A DNA stretch of 64,000 nucleotides from contig OX326958.1 in NCBI GenBank assembly GCA_946800325.1, positions 878,001 to 942,000 of the forward strand. The letters are read 5' to 3'. Source of the stretch: Luzula sylvatica. Lineage: Eukaryota; Streptophyta; Magnoliopsida; Poales; Juncaceae. The translations under genes were made by a program, and so were the position numbers. The notes under the pieces are model-generated. The model worked only from the letters and a program-made list of their open reading frames with translations, had not been told where the DNA came from and did not search any database. This document shows, in pieces, positions 23,621 through 33,090 of the stretch (the first letter of the stretch is position 1; every line of letters begins with the position of its first letter).

Positions 23621-24735
23621 TCTCTCTATAATTGTTTCTCTCTAGCTTTCTATTATTTACTAGTATTGAATTTTTACTGCCAATTTGAAAAAGGTGAATT
23701 TGATTAGTTACATAAATTGTACTGTTCCACACCAATTTTACTATTTTCACGACCAATTTGATTACTGTACTCATTTTTCTTTACTGAATTTTCACGATCA
23801 ATTTGACAAGTGAAGTACTTTCTTTACTGCGTGATATTAGTAATGTTTTTTTGCATCTAAAGATTTGCATTGTTTAAGTTTAACAGACGAATTGGGGTTA
23901 AAATTGAGGATCAATTATCATGAAAATTGGTGCGAAATTAAGGGTTAGTAGTAACTGAATGGGAAGTTCGATTATGCCTAATTAATTAGGGCTAAAATTG
24001 AGGATCGATTATTATGAATTATTATAAATGGGTGCTAAACTAAGATCAACTATCTATTATTTAATCATGCAAAATAGGGATAACTAATTTTTATTCGGAG
24101 CTAAGAATACTGAAATTAGTCAAGTATAATTTAATTGGTGTTATTCAAAGATCAATTATGGTGTTCAATTGAAGTTAGTTTAGGGTCGATTATGGATTAA
24201 ATGGGGATCAAATAGGGTGCCTTTCTTGTTGTTGAGCACTAATACATTGTATAGTCGAAACAAAATCTCAAGAAGGTTGCTCTACTTAATCTCGATTTAA
24301 TTGTTTGTGTTTTCTAATAAAATAGTATATTCGATTCGTTTTGTCTGATGTTCTGAGTTTGCTCTTGTATGACTTGGTAATGTTAATGTTGTGATATTTC
24401 AATGTTACTTTGCCATGTTCTTCGTTATGTTGATAGCCCATGCTAGTAGAAACAAGTGGGAAGAGAGACGACTGGAAACAAATATAGGCGAGTAAAAATA
24501 TATTAGAGGGGTTATTTGATCTTTATAATTAGTATTGGATCATATTATTTGAATATGGATCACATTACTTGAGTGGTTATTTGATCTTTATGTTGTGAAA
24601 ATTAGGTTGTGAGATATGATAAATTTTGTTTTTATTTTCAAATCAGCAGTTGAACCGGTCGACCCACCGGTCCGACCAGTGAACCAGTGATCCGATGCTT
24701 GACCGAATCGATGTCCGGTCCGTTTTAAAACAATG

Positions 24736-24781
24736 CTTCTAAGCTAACGATGCGGGTACGATTCCCGTTACTCGCTCTATC
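24736..24781 (+). pseudogene. Plastid-derived trnG-UCC 3' fragment (NUPT)
   Basis: CTTCTAAGCTAACGATGCGGGTACGATTCCCGTTACTCGCT closely resembles the 3' half of plastid tRNA-Gly(UCC) (variable and T-arm with GCGGGTTCGATTCCCGC, then the acceptor strand), with about four differences from what I remember. The T-loop TTCGA is mutated to TACGA and the acceptor stem partner is lost, so it is not a functional tRNA. It pairs with the left part at 15347-15389. Confidence 0.6.
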
Positions 24782-27570
24782 AACCTTTCTTCATCAGGAA
24801 GGATATGCATCCTTTCTTCTGGATTTATTTTCAAAATTGATGCTAACAAGAATTTTATTATGTACACGAAGTATGCAATATGTTTCCTTATTATCTAAGT
24901 AGTCGTTTATTTTTGAATCTCTGGATCTGGATATTTCAAATCCTAATCATAAGCCTCGTCCTTCTACTAGGGTTCTTTTATCTTTTGTGGTACTTCTTTA
25001 AATCATGTAAGAAAAAACCAAAAAATAAATAATAGAAGCAAAATATTAACTTGGAATACAATAACATTTCGACCAACTAATGCAAAATTGGAGAGAATTG
25101 AAAACGGAGATACGAGATATTGAAAATCATTACAATTTTAAAAAATAGGGCGGAATTTGAAGAATTTCAATCCCAAAAACATCAAATAATCACGAAGGCA
25201 AAAGAAGACAAAAACTTTTTGTAAAGAAGCCGGAATAACAAAAGAAAATGATACGCTCTATTACTTTCGAATATTGCAAAACGATAAGGAAGATAGAAAC
25301 GAAAAATAAAAACAATATGACAGTATTCCATGTTCATACAAGTTATATAGAAAAGAAATGTGATATTAAATAATCCTTTATTGTATTATTTATTATACAT
25401 GTTAACAAAAATAAAAAATACAAACACTGGTACATGGTACAGTGATATTATATACTTGTACCGATGATAACATTATTTCGTAGTAATATAATCATAACAA
25501 ACAAACACAAACTTTTACTCCAAAATAAATAATAAAACAATCTAGTCTACAGCTAATTAGTTCAGGTCTTCAAGCTTTTGCTTCAATTCCCATCAGATTA
25601 ACAAAAAATACCTAACTAATTTTACAAATTTACATAAGAACTATACAAATTGAGAAATTTGGTAGCCATCTTGCGATTTAGACAAAATGTAAGGGCTCGT
25701 TTTCAAATGTCCCTAAAATAGTAATTGCTCAATCTGCTATCTTGGCCCACAATAACAATTTCATTCTTCAATCCATACCAAGTCTTACCTGTTTAAATAA
25801 TAAATTGACAAAAACATCTCAATTTTCATAATTTTTTTTAAAACTACCATAAAGAGAGATGAATTATATACCTTCAGACTTCGATTTGGGCCGTTCCAGG
25901 CAATGTTCTCCTTTTGAGAACACTTACACTCTGTACTCCTAAAATTTTTCCTGGCACCTGTACTATGAATTCGCTAATCGAGTCCTCTGATTCCTCTTAT
26001 TGACCCTAATTTTGCCCTAATTGAGTACTATGATGGTACTATGAATTATCCTAATTTTGCCCTAATTGACTACTGTGATGACACTATGAATATCAAAAGA
26101 ATCGAAGTACACTTATATGTATTAAAGGTCATGAATCATGATTTAAAGATGGAAATAAGAGAAAAATGAGTGAAATTTGCGCACTTTTTTTAATCTTGTT
26201 CTCAAAACATTAGAGTCACAAAAGAAAAATAATTCCTCAGTCTCAAAAAAAAAAAAAAAGTAAAAACAATTTTCATCAAAGATCACAACTTCAAAAAAGT
26301 TCAGAAGAAATCAAGTACCAAAATCTTGTTTCAACATTCAAGTAGAAATCAGATTGATTCTTTGGAGAGCTTGGATCCACAAACTCTCTATGCCGGCCAC
26401 ATGGTCTAGGGTCTCGACGAAAGAAGAGAAGGCTTCCATGAGAAACGAGGGTAGAAGAGAGATGACGAGATTTCTGTGATTTCATTCCTAAGGGCTTGTT
26501 TGGATGTACGAGTAAAAAAAAACATTGTAAGAGTAAGGATGTACAAATCAGTTCTTGATTTTTTCGACTAAAAATAACTGAGGTAAAAGGTACGTACTTT
26601 TACATACTATACTACAAACTAGTTATTGACAGGATCCCCGATCAAGTGATTTCATTTTCTGCATAATTGTAGAATATTTTTGGAAACAATGCAAAAATAA
26701 TTTCATTTTCTTCTTGCATTTTTCTTTTAGAAACATTTTCTTATTGTATGATAGTATTAGTCTGTACGCATGAATGCCTTTTGGAGTTACCATTACTTCA
26801 TGTCTACTTTTTTTCTCCTTTATTATTATTTATTATTATTGGACTGTAAATAAGTGTTATCATTAGTTAGTCTTTGTGAACAAACCAATCACATATTCAC
26901 ATGTGTAGTATTTTCGCATCATAAATGTCACGAATATAAATTGCAAGAATAATTGCCACAACTCATTGGGGTGATGTAATTTACTTTTTATGAGGGACTA
27001 TGGTAAATAGTGACGATATCCGCGACTCTTTCGAACTATAGTAAATAATATGAAATTTATTTTACCTCTTAAGATGGGTTATCTTCAATGAGAATGTTCG
27101 TCCAAATTGATCAATTCATATAAGACCTTGGAAGAATTAGTTAAGGTAAAATCATGCGAAAAGTTTGAGAAAGAGAGGAGAAAACAATAGCAATATAATT
27201 TTGTAAATTACTCTCACGAAATCAATGCGAGGACTTAACCTGCAGGATACATGGTGGCACCTAGATAGAGGATCCGTAGATTCCACCGGACACGCCACAC
27301 GCGCGATGAAAGAAGAGAATGAAAGCAAAAACTCGCTGCTGAAGATGGAACACAAAAATAGTGTATTCTAAGAAGTTAAAAAGTAGTGTTCCGAAAATTA
27401 TTTTATCTTTTCTTTTTTTTGTTCGAATATAAAAAATGAGTAAATGAAGAAAGTTCGGTGATTCTCCGTTCATTTGTTTCAATCTGACTTGAACCGATAA
27501 TTTTTGTGTCTCACATTCTAACCATATGGTTTTTCTATTCGAATATAAAATTTCTCCCTCCCATTAATTT
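24782..27570. other. AT-rich non-genic stretch
   Basis: No gene is supported. At about 25980-26100 a CCTAATTTTGCCCTAATTGA block is duplicated. At 26490 AAGGGCTTGTTTGGATG looks like a single TIR-element terminus without a visible partner. The rest is unremarkable. Part of the first few hundred bases may be further plastid-derived DNA. Confidence 0.4.
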
Positions 27571-27589
27571 TTGAATAGAAGAGATATGG

Positions 27590-27715
27590 TGAGGCCACAT
27601 CATCGATTACTGTTCATCGATCACTGTTCACTCGGTGCTGTTCAACACTGTTCACTCGGTGCTGTTTATTTCGACGCTGTTACTGTTCATCGTGGGTACT
27701 GTTCACCGTGTTTTT
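27590..27715. repeat. CTGTTCA-rich degenerate repeat
   Basis: Short units of the type TACTGTTCATCG / CACTGTTCACTCGGTG recur about ten times. This is probably part of the Helitron whose 3' end lies at 28482, an inference from position only. Confidence 0.6.
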
Positions 27716-27760
27716 TTTTTTTTTGGAATTTTATTTTATTTGGCATGTGTATTGTGTTTA

Positions 27761-27946
27761 TAAATAAAATATTTGAATTTTTCATCGTATTAATAAATAT
27801 AATTGACATATGTCTTGTGTTCTAAATAAAATATTTGAATTTTTCATCGTATTAATAAATATAATTGACATATGTCTTGTGTTCTAAATAAAATATTTGA
27901 ATTTTTCATCGTATTAATAAATATAATTTGTATACTATAATTTTAC
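27761..27946. repeat. 62-bp tandem repeat, three units
   Basis: The word TAAATAAAATATTTGAATTTTTCATCG starts at about 27761, 27823 and 27885, so the period is 62 bp. Units two and three are nearly identical (each with TTGACATATGTCTTGTG in the linker), so expansion is recent. Confidence 0.9.
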
Positions 27947-28344
27947 TATTAACAAAATACTATTCACACAAATATTTTTTGTTAGCCTGAGTTGGTATTA
28001 TTTTTTTTTTTTGCTTATTATAACAGTTTTGATTGGTACCAAGCTGCGTTTTTTGTGCTTATTATAATATTTTTTATTGGTACCAAGCTGCGTCTTTTAT
28101 GTTTTTTTTTTTGTCCTTTTCAAAATTTTATTTTATTTGACATGTTTTGTATTATAAATAAAACATTTCAATTTTTCTTTTGAAACATATGATATATTTT
28201 GAGGAGGAAAAAAATTTGTATTTATTGCATAATGCTTGTGAGACTAATTAATATCAGATTTTTTTTTTTAAATTAACATTTATGAATATTACTTTTGTTT
28301 TGCACTTGTAACGTTTTAGATAAAATTATTATTTTATGATCATA

Positions 28345-28482
28345 AGAGATTTTGAAAAATCGCAGCGAAGCGCGAGAAATATTTTCCGTAGCGAAATAAT
28401 ATATCAAATAATTACTTTTGCTTATTATATTATTTCTTATCAAATAATATATCCCGCAGCGAAGCGCGGGATATTTTCCTAG
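28345..28482 (+). mobile_element. Helitron 3' terminus with internal partial copy
   Basis: CCCGCAGCGAAGCGCGGG (28453-28470) forms a stem-loop, then ATATTTTC and CTAG (28479-28482), then T: the Helitron 3' end. A degenerate copy of the same hairpin region (CGCAGCGAAGCGCGAGAAATATTTTCC) occurs about 95 bp upstream at 28361, so the terminus has been duplicated. No Rep/helicase coding is seen. Confidence 0.75.
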
Positions 28483-29500
28483 TATCATAAAAGTGAAAAA
28501 AAACTTTATTTCATACTAGTGAGCTTTCGCTCTGGAGCAATGTTTTCCAAACATTCCAAGCTATCACAAAGAAGCTTGCCTCCCACGCTTTGTGTTCTTC
28601 TTTCGACAATGTGTCTCTTGAGCTTTTCCAACAAATTGACCGATGACTAGTTTAAGGTCATTTTTGTGAGGGGAAACATACTTGGCCCACCAAAATTCAT
28701 CCCAATACACTTGTTGAGTTGGCAAAGTGGGTTAATTAGAATTTCTAATTGACTCGATTAAATGTTAATTAACACGTTAATAATTTATATTATGTTAATA
28801 ATAATAAATGTTAATTGACGTGTCAATTTAATTAAACGGTCAATCACCGAAATCGAGGCAATTAATAATATTAATCAACTCACTTAATTCTCTCTTGTCA
28901 CCTCATCAATGATTTGTTCTAGTTTGACGCTCACCATATCAAACGTCTTTTGTGGAGGCTTATCCAATAATTTGTAAAAAGGTCGGTCAACATCTCGAAG
29001 ATGTAACTACAATTCCAAAATATTTAATTACAATTCCAAAAGGAAAATTTTACTTTGCGCCCACAACTCTTCTCTCTCTCATCCTTTATGCGTAGTTCGA
29101 AGAAGGTCGGTGAAAGTAGTTAGCAACCCAAAACACACAAAAGCGAATTAACTACCAATTTCAATGTACTAATAAATGTACATGATAATTAATTATTAAT
29201 TTATTTTTACATATAAATATGACATTAATTTAGTACTAATTAAATTAATAATTAATTACTAATCATAAATATCATTATGTCATGTAATAAAGTTAAGAAT
29301 AAAAATGAGAACATAATAAAAGCACATACGTACGGTGCCACTCATTTTCAACAAAAATACTTCACTGAGGTCATCATTAAAAGGCCTGGATTAAATGGTA
29401 ATTGAGCTTGTTCAGATTCCTTACTAAATTGTATGTAGGGGCCGTTTTTCTGCCGTATTAACGTACATGCCAATTAATGGCCAACTAAAAAACGACCCCC
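28483..29500. other. Non-genic stretch
   Basis: AT-rich sequence with TTAATT repeats. At 28510-28650 there is a more balanced patch without a useful reading frame. No gene is supported. Confidence 0.35.
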
Positions 29501-29507
29501 CCCTCAC

Positions 29508-29508
<1 letters not shown>

Positions 29509-29559
<51 letters not shown>

Positions 29560-29560
29560 A
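29509..29560. repeat. Poly-C tract (37 C) followed by (CA)n
   Basis: An uninterrupted run of C from 29509 to 29545, then about eight CA units. On the minus strand this is poly-G capable of G-quadruplex formation. The true length in the genome may differ, because such runs are hard to sequence. Confidence 0.9.
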
Positions 29561-30539
29561 ACCCACCCCTCTCTCTCCTCGACCATTTCTGAAAAAACCT
29601 GGACGAAAATCCTTCTTTTCTCGACCCGATCGGCAGGATGTGGTAATTGGGTATGTGTGAATTGTAGTATGTGTTAATCAACTCCTTGAGTGATGATGCT
29701 TATTGGAATTTATATGTCCAAAGTGATTTTTGTAGTTGCATTTTGCACGTGTCCATTCCATTTGATAGTACAATCGAACCCTTAGTAAATACTAATTACG
29801 TGTCAAAGCTTCAACCACAAACCCACAAAACCGTCGTAAATACTAATTCACAAAACATAAATAATTTGACCGCACTCAAAATCTTCATGACATTCAATTT
29901 TGCAAAACTTTGTTAAATAATTGTGCACGGAGAGATCAATTCTATTGCAAAACATTCAATTTTACAAAAACCGACTCCGAAATAATAAATTAAACAAAAA
30001 GAATACATTCTACATACCAAACAAACATCAAATAAAGTCCAAAATTCTAGCAAAAATCGTGTAAACTTTTTACTTCAAAGGAACCAATTCCATTGCAAAA
30101 TTTCACTTATAATTTTTGAGATCCTTTGCAATATCGCGTAAACGAATCATTTCTTCAGATTCACTGAACTTGGTTCTTTTCGGCGCATCATTGCGATGTG
30201 AACCATTTTCTATTAAGTTCACCTACATTACACAATAATAATTAACAAGGTTAAAGTTCAGGTTTATTATGATAAATTGTGAGTAAAATAGTATGATTTT
30301 GTACCATAATGTGTTACCGTTACTAATTTCATGCCCCATTTCTTGAGAATAATAATTGGATTTGGGGGAAAATTAGCCACCTAAATTTTGTTACCATCAT
30401 TGCGTGCCCCTTAATTCGATAATATCAGTCAATCATGTACTTACATCAAAATTACATTAATTAACACAGTAATTAACATGGAATTGGCAGTGAAATAAAT
30501 CCAGTGGTTAGTAGAATAGTACTTGCTCCGGCTTCTTGG
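29561..30539. other. Non-genic stretch
   Basis: AT-rich; several short open frames without domains. Nothing recognised. Confidence 0.35.
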
Positions 30540-30540
30540 C

Positions 30541-30700
30541 TCCTCTCTCTCTCTCTCTTTCTCTCTCTCTATGAATCATTCTTCTCTCTCTTTCTCTCTC
30601 TCTATGAATCATTCTTCTCTCTCGCTCGGTCTCTCTTTCTCGCTCCGACTCCTTTCTATCGCTCGGTCTCTCTCTCGCTTCTCTCTCTCTCTCTCTCTAC
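30541..30700. repeat. CT-rich minisatellite
   Basis: Two tandem copies of a ~36-bp unit (CTCTCTTTCTCTCTCTCTATGAATCATTCTT) are embedded in CT dinucleotide repeats with CGCTCGGTCTCTC variants. The serine/leucine-rich open frames across it are artefacts of composition. Confidence 0.85.
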
Positions 30701-30719
30701 AGTTGCATACTTGATTGAG

Positions 30720-31440
30720 GATAGAAAAATAAGGGCTACAATATGAGTTCCCAAAGTTTCACCAGTCCAATTAATCTTACTAATACAATTAACAAACACA
30801 ATTTTGTAATTATAGAGAGCCACGTCATTAGTATTATCGTTAAAATTAATTCTGGGTCGGCTAACTATTAAATTCTTATTTCACCTTACAAGTTACACCT
30901 TCTCGATTATAGGAGTCCATTTGCTTCCCATTCTCTAATTCACATTTGAAAGCTCACATCCTCTCAACCTCTCAAGTCTAAAGTATACTATTTTAATTTT
31001 TTGGGCTGCCTCTAATTTCATCAAAAGACATGCGCCTCCTTTCGATCTCTAATCGGTATGAGAAGCACAAATCCATTTTTAATCGCTACAACAGTTCCTC
31101 TCTCTTCGTTTCCGACAACACGATGCTACCGAAAATCCCTTCTCCCCGGGTTCTCCACTTTCACCTCTTTTTTGGCTGCCACGTTGTTGCAGCCACTAGT
31201 TCATATTTAATAGGCCTGCAAAAATGTATATTCACACGTATATTTGTACAACCTATTAATCCAGCGATTTGTTAATCAACCCAAAAAAAAATATTTATAT
31301 ACATTACTATATTATGGACCAGATTGCATGCCCAATTAACCACCCATCCAATTAATTAGATGACATCATCGAGATGTTTTTGTTTAAATCTGATGACAGA
31401 CTATAATTACCCTAGTATATGGTCTCATTTCAAAATAGGT
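30720..31440. other. Non-genic stretch
   Basis: About 31020-31200 is less AT-rich and resembles a first exon or 5'UTR fragment (81-codon frame from 31030), but it has no recognisable product. The rest is AT-rich. Confidence 0.3.
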
Positions 31441-31454
31441 GCATTGGTGTTATT

Positions 31455-31624
31455 GAGTAATGATACAAACCACACCTTTCTTCCCACGAATTAACCACAC
31501 CTGTCACGTGGCAGCCAGTGATTGGCTGCAGTTTTCCACAACTTTTGCTGCAGCCAATCACTGGCTGCCACGTGGCAGGTGTGGTTAATTCGTGGGAAGA
31601 AAGGTGTGGTTTGTATCATTACTC
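31455..31624. mobile_element. Foldback MITE, 77-bp arms, 9-bp TSD GGTGTTATT
   Basis: The arms 31455-31531 and 31548-31624 are reverse complements at 76 of 77 positions (a single A/G difference beside the CACGTG core). They are separated by a 16-nt loop. Identical 9-bp flanks GGTGTTATT (31446-31454, 31625-31633) are the target duplication, typical of Mutator-like MITEs. Termini read GAGTAATGATAC. Any transcript would fold into one long hairpin. It lies 1.47 kb upstream of NLR 2. Confidence 0.92.
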
Positions 31625-31639
31625 GGTGTTATTATTGGA

Positions 31640-31950
31640 GTTATAATAAGGTTGGATACGGATATTTTTATTCGAATACAAATATTTTTCGAATTTGACT
31701 ACAGTTCGGTCGGATATTTGAAATCCGTTTGGATACGGATATTTTTATTCGGATACGAATATTTTTCGAATACATAAATAATAGTTGTATCCGAATTTGT
31801 ATCTGCAGTTGTATATGTATTTGTATGCAGGAAAAAAATATTTGTATCGTACCCAATATTTGGTTGGTTACCGATACTTTTATTCGAATACGAATATTTT
31901 TCAAATACGATTATTATTCAACTGAATAATATCTTACCGTTTACATCTTT
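31640..31950. repeat. GGATACGAATATTTTT-rich repeat, possible hAT-like fragment
   Basis: Repeated words GGATACGGATATTTTTATTCG and CGAATATTTTTCGAATAC occur in both orientations across 300 bp. The right end contains AATATCTTACCGTTTACATCTTTACCC, reminiscent of the GGGTGTAAACGG termini of hAT-type repeats. No target duplication was found. The repeat motif differs from the GATACGG of the neighbouring MITE. Confidence 0.45.
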
Positions 31951-32015
31951 ACCCATTCAACTCTTGAATATTGGCTATCATGTTACAATCATTGTTTATA
32001 ATTTTGAGTTTGGTT

Positions 32016-32498
32016 CTATGTTACGCGGATACTTCAAAAATGCAGAAGAATCCGATACGGATACGGATGCGATACGACTTGGATACGTATCGCATACGCC
32101 ACGTGACGTATTCAAATATTATAATATTTATTTTTTCGGATACGAAGGGATACATCATGATACGGCTGGGGATACGTCTAGGTTACAACTAGGATACTCC
32201 ATTTATGATACTTCGGCCCAATATATATTTTGGTCCATAATATTTTTAAAGAAATTATATAGGATACTTCTAGATTAGTTCTTGGATATTTCAAGAATAA
32301 GTTTATGATGTTCTTATGATACTTGTATTGTTTGATTCATATCATATATTATCATGATATTTAATTTAATTAATAATATATAATATAAATATATTAAAAT
32401 AATAATTATATAGCCGTATTCGTATTCGTGATTTTTGTAAAATCGCCGTATTCGTATTGTATCGGATACGATACCCGTATCCGTATCCGTGCAACATA
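32016..32498 (-). mobile_element. GATACGG-rich Mutator-like MITE, copy 2 (483 bp)
   Basis: Opposite orientation to copy 1 at 6362-6918. It starts CTATGTTACGCGGATAC and ends GTATCCGTATCCGTGCAACATA. Perfect 9-bp flanks AGTTTGGTT (32007-32015, 32499-32507) are its own target duplication. The internal AT-rich part (TTCGGCCCA..., TTTTTAAA..ATTATATAGGATACTTCTAG) aligns with copy 1. It ends 592 bp before the NLR 2 ATG. Confidence 0.88.
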
Positions 32499-32507
32499 AG
32501 TTTGGTT

Positions 32508-32860
32508 TGATTTGATTGTAAGTTAGTCTCATTTGTTTTTTATAATATTGCAAGAGTAATATCAATTTCATTAAACTTTAATATAGTAATTGTGTATTTA
32601 TACTCTAATAAGGTATACGACTATTATTTTATAACATAATGACTTTTAAACATAACAATAATTGTGTGTTGCAAAATACATATTATTTTATAATAAATTA
32701 TTAATGTCTTCGACATATAATTCTTTGATATTTTAATTGAATTGACGTGTTAATTAACATGTGTTAATATTAATATATAAAAATAAATTGACTTTTCTTG
32801 TACACCTCATTGAATTACTGTTGGAATATATTTCCATAACAAAACTACAGCAAAAATAAC
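32508..32860. other. NLR 2 upstream region
   Basis: AT-rich sequence with no gene and no clear TATA box. Its sequence is unrelated to the DNA upstream of NLR 1. Confidence 0.4.
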
Positions 32861-32863
32861 TTT

Positions 32864-32960
32864 CTTTGCTTGTTAGATGCAAATGAACATCAATGATACT
32901 TTGCTTGTTAGATGCAAAAAAAACAGCAATGATACTTTGCTTGTTATATGCAAATAAAGA
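32864..32960. repeat. ~36-bp promoter repeat, three units, upstream of NLR 2
   Basis: CTTTGCTTGTTAGATGCAAA begins at 32864 and 32899, with a third copy (TTATATGCAAA) at 32935. The period is 35-36 bp. The array ends about 130 bp before the ATG, so it lies in the proximal promoter or leader. Confidence 0.8.
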
Positions 32961-32966
32961 TGGAAC

Positions 32967-32968
<2 letters not shown>

Positions 32969-33008
<40 letters not shown>

Positions 33009-33022
33009 CTTCGTTTTACCAT

Positions 33023-33060
<38 letters not shown>
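32969..33060. repeat. Two (CT)n tracts in the NLR 2 leader
   Basis: CT dinucleotide runs at about 32969-33004 and 33025-33060 are separated by ATCCTTCGTTTTACCATAGT. They end about 30 bp before the start codon and are the probable 5'UTR. Confidence 0.85.
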
Positions 33061-33065
<5 letters not shown>

Positions 33066-33090
33066 CCCCTAATAATTCATAATAACAAAC

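Larger units (their letters stand above)
15931..23655 (+). mobile_element. Ty1/copia LTR retrotransposon (Ale/Retrofit-like), with nested LINE
   Basis: A complete element: two 218-bp LTRs, primer binding site, polypurine tract, and one reading frame in the order Gag, protease, integrase, reverse transcriptase, RNase H, which is the copia order. It is flanked by the 5-bp target duplication TTTAC (15926-15930, 23656-23660). The LTRs differ at two positions only (A/G in TTAGGGATAT versus TTAGGGGTAT, and G/T in GATTGTTGTC versus GATTGTTTTC), so insertion was recent. Two in-frame stops break pol, and a 2.5-kb LINE lies in the 3' LTR. Without the LINE and its duplicated target the element is about 5.2 kb. 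The lineage call rests on the short LTR and the Gag N-terminus and is an inference. Confidence 0.93.
20875..23655 (+). repeat. 3' LTR of the copia element, interrupted by a LINE
   Basis: LTR bases lie at 20875-21074 and 23638-23655 (200 + 18 = 218 bp, exactly the 5' LTR length). The LINE plus one copy of its target duplication lies between. The last bases TCTATTA are followed by the TTTAC duplication. Confidence 0.92.
15390..24735. mobile_element. CCGGTT-rich Mutator-like TIR element split by a copia insertion
   Basis: Left end AGTGTTTAGAAACCGGACAGG and right end (reverse complement CATTGTTTTAAAACGGACCGG) form imperfect inverted termini. Subterminal regions of both halves are rich in CCGGTT/AACCGG words (15400-15560 and 24650-24725). 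Flanking bases CTTCTAACC (15381-15389) and CTTCTAAGC (24736-24744) match at 8 of 9. Removing the copia element (15931-23655 plus one TTTAC) leaves about 1.6 kb. The remaining interior (about 15560-15925 and 23661-24640) has no transposase. Confidence 0.65.

Noticed and set aside
23621..23774. N-terminal 52 residues of the long minus-strand frame ending at 21231
   Set aside because: They lie outside the LINE, in the 3' LTR end, its target duplication and flanking DNA. The in-frame ATG is a coincidence.
24736..24781. Functional nuclear tRNA-Gly gene
   Set aside because: Only the 3' half is present at this site. The D-arm and the 5' acceptor strand are missing and the T-loop is mutated.
26490..26530. 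Second Tourist or hAT element starting GGGCTTGTTTGGATG
   Set aside because: No matching inverted terminus or target duplication could be found within 2 kb.
28505..28545. Reverse-oriented Helitron end (ACTAGTGAGCTTTCGCTC)
   Set aside because: The possible stem is only four base pairs and it lies just next to a better forward-strand terminus.
29424..29681. 85-codon minus-strand glycine-rich frame
   Set aside because: It is the translation of the poly-C/CA tract.
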